A stretch of DNA of 64,000 bases, from NCBI GenBank assembly GCA_024704765.1, contig JAKMXF010000356.1, forward strand, positions 1-64,000. The letters run 5' to 3'. Shown piece by piece: positions 23,601-32,450 of this stretch; within the stretch, counting starts at the first letter, position 1, and every line of letters starts with the position of its first letter. The notes beneath the pieces were generated by a model. That model saw only the letters and a program-made list of their open reading frames with translations. It did not search any database and was not told the DNA's origin. Origin of the DNA: Oopsacas minuta. Its lineage: Eukaryota; Porifera; Hexactinellida; Lyssacinosida; Leucopsacidae. The position numbers and the translations under genes were made by a program.

Positions 23601-26600
23601 TGGAAGAAATGCTGTTTTTCAGGGGACGGTGAGTACATAGTAGCCGGTAGCTACCAAGAACATGCTCTATATATTTGGGATAAGAGCAATGGATCACTTG
23701 TAAAGATTCTGTCTGGACAAAAGGGTGAGAATATGCTAGATGTTGTATGGCATCCTATTCGACCAATTATTACTTCTATTTCTAATGGAATGGTACATAT
23801 ATGGGATCAGAATCAGGTAATTCATTTGTTTGTTTGTTTGTTTATTACAATATAAACACATTCCATCTTACCTAAGGCGTTGTCAGGGTGTAGTCTACCA
23901 CAACTTCTGCAACTGTCCATTTATCTCTTCCCTATTAAACAAGCAAGGATATTATATAGTTGTGATTAATTGTGTTTACTCATTGTTTATTAACTAATTA
24001 AGTGCTGAAAATATTTACTTTTTAATCATAAAGTGAGCGAATATCATCTTTTGTGCATAATACCAAAACATATGTCTCTTGGATCGACACATGTTAGTTC
24101 CATAAATAATAAAAAGCTTTGTAACAGTTGCAATTACGTAGGAATTAATGTTATTATTATATTAGAGTTATGAAGCCACAGAAAAACTACCTGAATTTCC
24201 AGGATTTTCTCCTTTCAGTAAAGGAATGTCGTAATCCTTAAACCTCATTAGAATATTAATTACATAATATTGAAGATTATATTCCAATGGATATACTATT
24301 ATATGATTTGAATTACTTTGTGGCAATGTGAGCATACTATGGATATATTACGTCCTATATTCCTAGTGCAGGTTGAGCTAGGGCCCAGTACTTTACCCTA
24401 TGGTGTGTTTAGATATCAATATGCAAGTATGGTGTATGAATCCTTATCCTTATACAGGGACATATTCTTTCGACCCCCTCCTTCAGTTCGGACTAGGGGA
24501 GGTGATAATCAGGGATGTAACGGTCATTGAGGCAGAAGAGCAGCTGCTGTATCGATTTTTCACATATCGCCTTATTTTCCTATTGTGATCACCGTTTTAT
24601 TCATTTACTAAGGGAATATTTATCCCCCGATTTCTAGTTAATCCCTCAGTTAATGCAATTAATAAGTTCTACAGTTTATCCTCCACAAACGGGTGTCAGG
24701 CGCCGCTACCACGTTTCCCCGTTTATAGAGGTTCATTTGTATGGGACTAAGAATTCGCTATTTATTCACTCCGTTTCTAGTAGTTACTCGTCTCCACAGT
24801 CTCCATTTGTGTAGGTTTCACTATAATTCTCTGTTGATATAGCAATAATAACTCAAGATTAGTTAACTGATTACCGCGATCTGTTACATTCGTAACGAAA
24901 AGGAACAATTCCCACACCCAAATCGAGATTTAGCACCTTTTTGACGTCATAAAAGCACTCATTTTCCCTGCTGTATTCGGTTAATCTTGAATCCCCCTGC
25001 TATATGAAAAGGAATCCCTCTAATTATAATTCAAAAGAAGCCTCAATCTTTGACACAACCTAATTCATCCAAGACAGGTCAAATAGGTTGTACTCATGTG
25101 TGATTTATTAATTAGGCTGTGTTGAGTATTTATAATTCAGAATTTGGTAAATAATAAATTGTTGATTTAAGTCTACCCTAGTTACACCAGGGGTGTAGAG
25201 TTATGTCTTCATTATCCTGTGTATAACTGTACATGTTAGGTCCAGTTTCATCCAGAAGTTCTAGAGATGGATATGTCAGATGATTTATCATAGAAATCGT
25301 CCCTCACAACCATTAGTAGACTTTCAATTTCATAATTATTCTATAATCATAGTCCCTTGGTACACCCCCATGGTACTAAAAATATTCTTCATAATGCTCC
25401 CCTGTCTGCATTTTTTGATAAATCCTTTAAAACCTATTTTGCAAATCACGATTAGTAATCTAATCTCTCATTAATTAGGCAAATGTATTTGTATAAATAT
25501 CCACGCAGAGGTTTGTATAGTATTGTTGGCGCCAGAGCTCCAATGGCAAAATTACCTGAAAATGAAGAATATGTGAAAAATATCCAAAATGATGAATGGG
25601 ACGTATTCGATACGAAAGTCTGCAAAATTCTGGGGAATGACTTTATCCCAGAAGATGAGATCGATAACGATTCCAAACTTCTAAATACGTCACTATTCAA
25701 ACCTCTCAATAAACAGCACTCACAAACCTCTTCCAATGACTTTTATCAGGAAGATTTTATGATGCAACTATTGCACGTTAAGGAAAAAATAAAGAAGAAA
25801 TTCGATCATTTGCTGTTTATTGTCGAACAGCGTAGACTAACGCTTCTTAGTCATGTTGAGAGATTAGCAGAGGATTATACAAGGAAAAATGAGGCATTTG
25901 AAAAGGAAAGAAGTAAAATTAGCGACGTCATTAGCATGGCAGATGAGTTGGGGAATGAGAGTGCTGATCTTCGAGATAATATTAGGCGATCATCGAAGCG
26001 AAGGATGAGCCAGTTGTCCTGCTCAAACGCGATTACATGGAACATACGGTTTAAGTGGAAAGAGTACTCAGAACTAATTGAAGACCTGGGGAAGGTGGAG
26101 GTCACTCATAATCCAAACTATTTACTTCGAAATGAATCATTTCCTACCTCTATTCACCACGGAAGCAGGGACAATGAAATTAAGTGGGCTACCGGACTAG
26201 CACTGGCGAATAACAATATCTACGTAGCAGATTCTGAGGACAATCGTGTGCAGATTTACACCCAAGATGGCGAACACGTTACTCAACTCACCTCTCCTAA
26301 AATGAACTGGCCTTTCGGCGTATGTGTAAAGGGTGAAATGATATATGTTACTCAATGTGGTACCCACACTGTCGGTTTATATAACTCGCGAGGAGTTTGT
26401 TTTGCTACCTGTGGTGGAAAAGGTAACGGAAGTGACAAGCTGAATAGACCATCTGGACTGGCCGTGGATGAATCGGATTTATTTGTATGTGATCAGGATA
26501 ATCACAGGATACAAGTATTCGATTCTAAAAAGTTGTCTCATAAACGGAAAATTTCTTCGCAATCATTCAACCACCCAAATGATTGTTCTGTGTGTTCCAA

Positions 26601-29334
26601 GGAACTGCTAGTTCTGACCTTGTCTGACCCGTGTATGCATTCGTTCACCTTAAGAGGCCAGTTATTGAGACAATTCCTGAGTTGGGGTCCTGGAAAAGAG
26701 GTCACATCGTCCACTTTTTTCACAGTTGATCATCTTGGAAATATTATAATCTCTGATTTAGGCGGGAATTGTTTGAAAGTTTTTTCTTATGAAGGTGCAT
26801 TCCTTTCTAAGATTACCTGTAACGGAGCTCTGAATCAACCCCGTGGTATCGGTCTAGACTCTAGTGGACAAATATATGTGTCACATCGTGGGAAAGTCGG
26901 TAATCCTAGCGTTATATTAATGTGTTGAATATACATACGATTATCTGATGAGTAGAGTAACTCCCCTTAATATAATTGTTGTTAAATGATCTTTGTTGAT
27001 ATATATCATTCTATTTATTATTTGTTAATTCTTAGTGTTAAGTAAATTTTCCAAATAGTTACGGAGAGTCAGGGTCGCTTAACGTGTACTCCCACGGGAC
27101 CAAAATATTGTTCATAATAGAGAGACATCAAATGAAGCGAAGGGACTTTACTTTCATTGTTTCATAATTATTAAGAGAATGCTGATGATAACCTACACAG
27201 GTGTTTGATTTATCATAATTTTACCCTCAAATGTGTGGCGGAGTTAGTTAAAATAGCTTACAACTTATAAGAATAAACTGTAGGTGTTAGTATTATTGGA
27301 ATTCTATCATTTGCATTATATTTAAATTACATACATTTATTCACATAGTTTGTCTTAACATTAGTTTGTTATTCAGTTTGTGTTACATATTTGGCGATGT
27401 TAAATATTTATGAACAATACACGAGTACTTGCTAAATCATTCATTCCTCACAAGAAGTAGTAATTGGCAAGAATTCACCTGCTATTAGTAGAGGAATTAT
27501 TTCCAATGCATAATGGACTCTTTGAGAAATCTTGGCGAATATTGCTAATAGTCGAATACCACTGTATACCGTATACTGCATCATATTTCTTCGATCCCCC
27601 CCAGTCGTATAAGGACTGGCCAAAAGTAATGGTTATCTGCAGGTAGTGAATATTGGACCATAAGAGCCCGTATGTACTCGTTATGTAAGTTTAATAGCTA
27701 AAGATGGTTGTTATGTATGCGCTATTTACAGGTAGAGAATTGGAGTGCATTTGCTCCAGACTTCAAAGAACTAGAAGAGAATGAAGAGTACGAGGAGAGA
27801 GAATCAGAATTTGATATAGAAGATGAGGATAAATCAATTGGGAGTGTAGAGATAGATGGGAAGAGCGGAGATGAGTCTGTTGATATTTCTACAGTGCAAC
27901 CTATACCTGCTTTCTGTTCTAGTGATGAAGATCCTTTCAATGTGGGTGGTATTCAAAGTGTGACAGCCAATTCTTTTGGAGGGGAGGGGTCAACAATTTA
28001 GGGAATTGTGCGTTACGTAACGTTCAAAAGGTCCCTAAAGCAGTCAAAACCCGTTATAAAGTACACGGATATATTGAAATATCCGCATATATCGAAGTAT
28101 GAATTGTACAAATATGGTCCCAAACTGTCAAAGTAACATGTATATATTCGGTTATATCCAAGTAATTATCATGGCCCCTTGTGCTTCGATATAACGGGAA
28201 ATGAATGTAAATATAATTGTGCCATAGCATTGAACATAATATTAAAATCCAACCATAACAATATCCTTTACAGATTGTATGACTTATATATTACTAACTT
28301 GTAACTAATACATGTGGTAAGCTATAAAATACAACAGCGACAATGTAGAGAAAATCTACTTGTTATTGTTATTATTTGTTGTTCTAGGATGAAGATGGAC
28401 TCTACTGGCTTCCAACAGCTCCTGAAGTGGATGATCCAGAGGACGGACCTGGATGGGGACAACTTGAACCCTCTCTGTCTAATTTAGAGAATTTAGAAAA
28501 TATCTCTAAACGTCCTCTAGAATCACCTCCTTCTCCTGATATACCCGCTAAGAAAATGAGGACTATTGGTGAGTTTGTTTGTTTGTTGTTTGTTTGTTTG
28601 TTAATTTGTTTGTTTGTTTGTTTATTTGTTTGTTTGTTTAGACATTCCTCTTCCTATCAACTTTGAACACAAACAAGCAAACTTTAAGAAAGCAAAAAAG
28701 CCTCCTCCTGCCCCAATAAGCTCCAGCAAGCGATCAGCTGTTCGGAAAGGAAAAAGCAATAGAAATGCTGTCAGGAAGAAGTTGGAAAAGAAATCTGGAT
28801 TACCAACCAAGTTTGAGATAAGAAAATCTGCAGAATTGGTTTGTTAAATATTCAATATGGGGCAGGAACCTGAGGACATAGAATACACAAGGACTAGTAT
28901 TGTACAATGGAAACCGGTTATAATAACACCCTTGGGAGTAGCAATACATATTCTTATAACCGGTATAACTATACAGGAATATATGATAACTGTTTCCAGA
29001 GGATGGTGCTTATATCCGGCATCTACTGTAACCCTGATTGTCTATAGTTCCATATTCTAATCATTTTCTATATATCTACCATGAGTGTTTCAAAATATAG
29101 AACACACAACCAGACACATCAAAAGACACACAATCTAATCCTACATCTAGTTACACCAATCAGAATCCTGGGTTGATAGAAGTGTTAGATTATGGATCAG
29201 TTTTTAAAGATTTGGACACTTCAACCTCAGAATCTGACTATTCGTCTGACAGAATTTCTAACTCTAGGCCTGACTCTAACGGAGCTATAAGTAAGAGTTC
29301 TAGTTGTTCATCATCTGACGATTCTGATTCATAA
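14678..29334 (+). CDS. RBBP5: RBBP5, WD-repeat subunit of MLL/SET1 complexes
   Basis: RBBP5 is a core WDR5-RBBP5-ASH2L-DPY30 subunit that supports histone H3K4 methylation in the nucleus. Nine exons: 14678-14910, 15197-15326, 15749-15948, 16025-16192, 23594-23816, 27732-27941, 28388-28568, 28642-28838 and 29101-29334 (591 residues, human about 538). Clear matches are MNLELLQSTGQMYPDQLDGT, GTLLAVGCNDGRI, CADRIIRVY, EQKLQDLVNR, WKKCCFSGDGEYIVAGS, and the hinge VENWSAFAPDFKELEENEEY with EYEERESEFDIEDEDKS, the acidic segment that contacts ASH2L and the methyltransferase. The last exon encodes a Ser/Asp-rich tail and is the least certain; otherwise the protein would end soon after residue AEL at about 28847. 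Intron 4 (7.4 kb) and intron 5 (3.9 kb) contain three intronless genes. Confidence 0.92.
14945..15147. repeat. MITE, CTTGTTTCAGCTCCAC family, copy 1
   Basis: A 203 bp element with perfect inverted ends: AAACTTGTTTCAGCTCCAC and its complement. It sits in RBBP5 intron 1. The interior is almost identical to the element at 41551-41746. A longer relative with the same ends is at 47632-47953. It has no transposase. The interior is open in one frame (CPIHGNISMTVKGGL..), probably by chance. Confidence 0.75.
15478..15640. repeat. Interspersed repeat, TCTAATATCCAAGCGATA family
   Basis: The intronic stretch begins TCTAATATCCAAGCGATA, passes through TTGACCTATCAGATTTGAGG and ends near TTGACACCTA. Related copies lie at about 37708-37835 and, more diverged, 44085-44230. 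The AGGTGT and ACACCT parts are inverted, which suggests a non-autonomous transposon. Confidence 0.5.
16529..17599 (-). CDS. Intronless ankyrin-repeat protein nested in RBBP5 intron 4 (ANK-1)
   Basis: A single 356-residue open frame on the strand opposite to RBBP5. The first about 125 residues are polar and Lys-rich without a known domain. About five ankyrin repeats follow (HGHSLLFVSILARNLTSTLA; RRTIFHYLAERNAEYYA; GVTPIQLAVLEGNMEAF; GYTLLHMSAEKGNEFLVDML; ATPLHLAVAHGHINIVESLL). The tail is acidic (VSDTDDSD). It shares its order of repeats and the unusual TIFHYL repeat with the gene at 20129-21247. Ankyrin stacks bind other proteins; the partner cannot be inferred. The arrangement is loosely like an I-kappa-B-type protein, but no specific signature is seen. 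Confidence 0.75.
   Translation of the reverse strand: MCDKYLDSMEKQTCDNTKERYCSRKGNSQLHKYDGGSCPQNEKGHIIEPDGIPATKGVNKAKEISPKRISHENSINSIVENRNALMRNVDRYWNTNLQKMLLEITNQDIINRAIETLKNGNSFKPDISFQNLHGHSLLFVSILARNLTSTLALLRNGAPINQVDNERRTIFHYLAERNAEYYASKIFKEFTFPTNETSQVLKIWDKEGVTPIQLAVLEGNMEAFHYFYNIGGDQLYQKDKKKGYTLLHMSAEKGNEFLVDMLLNKKDEEIDINEQAPDEATPLHLAVAHGHINIVESLLDAGAIATIFMREYSIMGLIPEECEREMLGLFSKKLRPGEYCFLDENMLEVSDTDDSD
17700..17853. repeat. TTAACCGAATAC-family TIR element, copy 1
   Basis: The ends TTAACCGATTACGGCC and GTATTCGGTTAA are inverted. The interior contains GTAACGAAAAGGAAC-like sequence and TTTTGACGTCATAA. The same element recurs at 23373-23525 (inverted) and 24862-24984, all within RBBP5 introns. 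This copy begins about 100 bp upstream of the ANK-1 start. Confidence 0.65.
18232..18281. repeat. Direct tandem repeat, 2 x 25 bp
   Basis: Two adjacent identical units TAATTATCTTATCTCAGCTG plus TCAGC. It is non-coding, in RBBP5 intron 4. Confidence 0.8.
20129..21247 (-). CDS. Intronless ankyrin-repeat protein nested in RBBP5 intron 4 (ANK-2)
   Basis: A single 372-residue open frame opposite to RBBP5. A polar N-terminus of about 90 residues precedes roughly six ankyrin repeats (NTPLYISLITGAANAFYDFL; GRSAIHLGLLSQNEAIFNSI; RTIFHYLPETKF; GQTPIQIAIEKENVNMF; YTPLQYAARVGNIDILQYM; LTALFLAVSNNHLIAVQLL). The tail is Tyr/Glu-rich. It is a diverged paralogue of ANK-1, with the same TIFHYL-type repeat followed by a TPIQ repeat. 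Binding partner unknown. It is separated from ANK-1 by 2.5 kb of repeat-rich intron with no supported gene. Confidence 0.75.
   Translation of the reverse strand: MARRPHSDRQQNETFEADSIFSSNQRRSDQKSIAKAEIHFDGFSVPKQEEKRNENRPHTSPMQTEIRQYTFEDASQIIGKYARTNDSSYFNQLPIDLKLNSLFTLDKYKNTPLYISLITGAANAFYDFLKLLFNHSVPKQQVARYLNIKNIQGRSAIHLGLLSQNEAIFNSILNTNAVKIDAYDAKLRTIFHYLPETKFKLPDRLRYYEFSVNALNFHDSEGQTPIQIAIEKENVNMFQSYAEMGANLKIWDQKGQYTPLQYAARVGNIDILQYMLTSCDYGDINYQSPDGLTALFLAVSNNHLIAVQLLTKHKADPMILRDGNSILSYTQVNNDTKMRNVLFDSVDRDTDKWIFLNSRIDWESQEQSEYYY
22677..22790. repeat. Pogo/Tigger-like TIR element
   Basis: The ends GTACAAACTCAGTTATCCGA and TTCGAATAATCGAGTTTGTA are inverted copies. An inner palindrome pair (CGAACGACCT.. 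and ..AGGTCGTTG) lies close to the left end. It is non-coding, in RBBP5 intron 4. The surrounding 21.3-23.5 kb has no supported gene. Confidence 0.55.
23373..23525. repeat. TTAACCGAATAC-family TIR element, copy 2
   Basis: TTTAACCGAATACGGCCG starts the element and AATCGTTTAA ends it. The interior is the reverse complement of the copies at 17700 and 24862 (TTATGACATCACAAAGGTGC here). It ends about 70 bp before RBBP5 exon 5. Confidence 0.6.
24862..24984. repeat. TTAACCGAATAC-family TIR element, copy 3
   Basis: GTTAACTGATTACCGCG at the left and TGTATTCGGTTAA at the right. The interior CACCTTTTTGACGTCATAA matches copy 1. It lies in RBBP5 intron 5 upstream of the nested NHL gene. Confidence 0.6.
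25543..26928 (+). CDS. Intronless coiled-coil/NHL protein nested in RBBP5 intron 5
   Basis: The open frame begins at 25483, but the ATG at 25543 (MAKLPENEEY, purine-rich context) looks the better start, giving 461 residues. Residues about 75-160 form a coil (LLHVKEKIKKKFDHLLFIVE..RLTLLSHVERLAED). NHL repeats follow to the end (ATGLALANNNIYVADSEDNR; WPFGVCVKGEMIYVTQCGTH; NRPSGLAVDESDLFVCDQDN; NQPRGIGLDSSGQIYVS). It has the same plan as the 11.5 and 32.5 kb genes but is highly diverged from them. It has no RING or B-box. It lies on the host gene's strand within a 3.9 kb intron, so how it is transcribed separately is a question. Confidence 0.75.
   Translation: MAKLPENEEYVKNIQNDEWDVFDTKVCKILGNDFIPEDEIDNDSKLLNTSLFKPLNKQHSQTSSNDFYQEDFMMQLLHVKEKIKKKFDHLLFIVEQRRLTLLSHVERLAEDYTRKNEAFEKERSKISDVISMADELGNESADLRDNIRRSSKRRMSQLSCSNAITWNIRFKWKEYSELIEDLGKVEVTHNPNYLLRNESFPTSIHHGSRDNEIKWATGLALANNNIYVADSEDNRVQIYTQDGEHVTQLTSPKMNWPFGVCVKGEMIYVTQCGTHTVGLYNSRGVCFATCGGKGNGSDKLNRPSGLAVDESDLFVCDQDNHRIQVFDSKKLSHKRKISSQSFNHPNDCSVCSKELLVLTLSDPCMHSFTLRGQLLRQFLSWGPGKEVTSSTFFTVDHLGNIIISDLGGNCLKVFSYEGAFLSKITCNGALNQPRGIGLDSSGQIYVSHRGKVGNPSVILMC
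28906..29032. repeat. TIR element with CAGTAGATGCCGG-type ends
   Basis: The right end reads GGTGCTTATATCCGGCATCT and continues ACTGTAA. The left end (AAACCGGTTATAATAACACC) is its diverged complement. The complement of the right end matches the start of the element at 42503-42628. It lies in the last RBBP5 intron. Confidence 0.55.
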
Positions 29335-29609
29335 TTATTCATATTGTTGCTATTAATAGTATCATTTATTTGTTACCATATATGGCCATTAACTGCTGGT
29401 ATAATTTGCACACATCATTCAATGGGTTAATCTCCTTATATGGTATTGAAATGATTCACTCATTTGATATATATGCAAATTAGCATCTTATCGCCTAGAA
29501 TAGTAGCAGGGGTGATTATTCATATGTTAGCACTACCAATAATCATAGCATTGTATACATGAATATTCTCTCAAATATTCTCTGAATCTAAGTTTGAATT
29601 AGCTATTGA

Positions 29610-31649
29610 ATGGATAAGCTAAACAGTGTGGTGGACCGTCTGGAAGCTGTGACAAACAAACTAGAGGGGATAGCTGACAAGGGGACGTTAAGGGGTACAG
29701 GAGGAGCCGGAGAGACCCCAGAATTTGTGGGGGCGTTTGATAAAGTTCTAGCCAGTCTAAGCGAATTCGACAGACTCTCAAATCTGATTGGTGGAGACGT
29801 AGCAGAGATAAGAGGGCTTGTCAGTAATGCTATGAATGAGGTTAAGGCATTTATTGTATTAGCAGGACAACATAAGAAACCCGCAGATGTTGTCATAGCT
29901 AAACTGTTGGTGAATGTTAATAGTGCTAGCGAAAAGGTAAATGCTATTACGATAATATTCTGTGTAACTTCCACTAATATGCTGCCTAGGGACAACGCTA
30001 CCCTGTTTCCACGTTTCTGACAAATTCCCAGTTTGTGGAGGTTTCACTGTATTTACATTATTTGTGTTTGTGTGTTTTTTGCTATTATTGATTGAGGAAC
30101 TAGTTAGTGAGGGCTAGAAACTTGAAGTGGCATGCGTGGGGAATGTGATAAATCTAGGAACAAGTTCTAATATCTAAATTAGTGGTTCCCAACCTCTTTC
30201 ATCCATAGAACCCCCTGATGTCTTCCGTGGATTTCAGGTTGGGAACAGCTGATCTAAACGATATCTCAAAATCTGAGATAGGTGATAAATGCCTTGTCAT
30301 ATCAGATTTTATTCATTTTATTCCTTATATAGCTTGTGGAATTTGCAGAGAGTAAAAGAGCTGACAAATCAATGAATAATATGTTTGCTGTAAAGGAATT
30401 ATTTCCTTACTCATTTGGATTCTTAATCCAAATGAAACCAAAGAAAATACCCAAACAGGCCCTTGATCAGGGAATGTTCTACTCTAACAGGTGAGGCACT
30501 AACTCGGTAACACGATATACAATTAAAGCGTACCATTTTCGGGACTATACTGGACAGTAGAACCTCCTAAAGTTGTGGGATACGAATTGACCCTTCGTAC
30601 GTGCCATTTGTAGGGCAACCGCCTATCTTGGAGGCTATAATGCATTTTATGGAAATATGCTATATTCCTGGATATTTTCTGGGTGTATATCTTTGGTTCT
30701 CACCTTTCCCCCCTTGGTACCAGTTTAACACATTCTGTGGACCCCTGCTGTCGTCCATTGACGAACCTCTTGTTATATTTACAATATTTTCTGTTATAGA
30801 GTGCTGAAGGAATTCAAAGATAAAGATTCAAATCAAGTAGATTGGTGTCGCTCATTAGCTAAGTACACCACAGCTCTGACAACCTATATCGAGGAGTATC
30901 TACCTGGTGGAATGGAATGGAATCCAGAAGGCTCCCCAATCACGTCTGACACATCAGCGCCCCCACCGGCGGCCTCGAAAGCTCCAGCGACCCAAGAGAG
31001 TTCCACCGCTTCGATCGCAGATGCGTTTCAAGGTGGAAACGTGACAGAAGGTCTTAAAAAAGTTGATCGTAGTCAAATGACCCATAAAAATCCGGAATTG
31101 AAAGCTTCGTCTCTTGTCAAGGCCAAGGAAAGTGGACTAGATAAACCAATGAAGGGGGATGTTACCATTCCAAAAAAGGACCCTCTACTCCGTTTGGAAA
31201 AGAAGAGATGGAGAATTGAGCATTTTGAGGGCAAGAACGATCTTACAATTACCCCCACTGAGAATTCTCATACTCTATACGTGTTTAATTGCAGTAAATG
31301 TACGATTTCTGTTACCCAAAAGATAAACTCGATAACTCTTGATAAATGCTTTCAAGTTGCTATCGTTTTTGAGGATGTTATCTCTCAATTTGAGACGATT
31401 AATTGTCAGAGGATCGAAGCACAGTCTAACGGACAATTACCTCTTATCAACATCGACAAAACAGACCAAGTTTCGATATATCTGAGCGAGAATTCGAAAA
31501 ATGCTGAGATCGTCCAAGCCAAATCGTCCGCTATGAATATTCTTCTACCTCAAGCTGATGGAGAGTTCAAGGAAGTGGCTTTACCAGAACAATTCAAGTC
31601 CATACTTCGAGGTAGCAGATATGTAACTACACCAACTGACTCTATATGA
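29610..31649 (+). CDS. CAP1: Adenylyl cyclase-associated protein (CAP), actin regulator
   Basis: CAP recycles actin: it binds cofilin-decorated actin through its N-terminal half and exchanges nucleotide on G-actin through its C-terminal half, in the cytoplasm. Three exons, 29610-29936, 30333-30490 and 30800-31649, give 444 residues. The N-terminal oligomerisation motif is seen as VDRLEAVTNKLE. The helical folded domain spans exons 1-3 (VGAFDKVLASLSEF; QVDWCRSLAKYT; GMEWNPEG). A short Ala/Pro linker, a WH2-like LKKVDRSQMTHKNPEL, then the beta-sheet CARP domain (RLEKKRWRIEHFEGK.., NCSKCTISV, KTDQVSIYLS) complete it. The proline-rich linker lacks long poly-Pro tracts. The gene starts 275 bp after the RBBP5 stop. 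The vertebrate CAP1/CAP2 split postdates this gene, so the symbol is generic. Confidence 0.93.
30180..30256. repeat. hAT-like TIR remnant in CAP intron 2
   Basis: TAGTGGTTCCCAACCT at the left and AGGTTGGGAACAGCT at the right are inverted. CAGTGGTTCCCAAC is a common hAT-type end. Similar sequence (GCTGTTCCCAACCTGG) is found in BUD23 intron 2 near 13942. Confidence 0.6.
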
Positions 31650-32450
31650 GTGGCTTAATGTGGCATAGATTATTAGTAGTGTGTGATATATTAGTTATGT
31701 ATTGTTAGAAGACAGAGTGTGTATTTATAATTCGTATGAAATGTAGCGAGTGATTTGTTTACTCTATTTATTATAATTAACAAAAACAACAAAGCTTAAT
31801 GCTCCACATACGTAATTATTTATCACCTGATTCATCATATTTGAATCTTGTATTAATTGTATTTTAAGATTATTTTGTAGAAGACATACTTCGGTTAGTA
31901 CTTGAGAATTTTGTTACCCGAGGCATACGTCTTCTCCCACCATCATAGACATACATTTTCAAGAAATCTTGAGGGAGTCCCAGACCTTATTGCCCTTTAC
32001 ACCTATACCCACCATAATGGAAGCTAGATAAGACTCTATTGCTTCTTAAATACGAACTAATCCCTGGTTGAAGCTATCGAGGTTATAAACATAGAAAATA
32101 TAAATAATACAAACAATAAAATCTCATTTTTAACGAATAACTAAGAATAAATATTTGCAGATTTCAAACAAATACTTTTGATAATTCCAATTATTGGAAG
32201 AATAACTAATTGGAACTGAAACTAACCATAAGACACCTGCACTACATACACTAATTGTGTAATTGTATAACAGACATAACTCTAACCAAGAAACATTCCC
32301 TAACTTTACAGTAATTACTATAGCAACCATTGACGTACATTGGTATTCTCAAGTTACACAAGTATAAGATAGAGTCTGTAATAGTTAAAAATATTATTTC
32401 TAACAAACTCAAATCTAAACAATAAAATAGCAACAAATCAGCCCATAATT
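31650..32450. other. Gap between CAP and the second NHL copy
   Basis: It contains the CAP 3' flank and, from 32173, the duplicated upstream region of the NHL gene. No other gene is seen. Confidence 0.5.
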
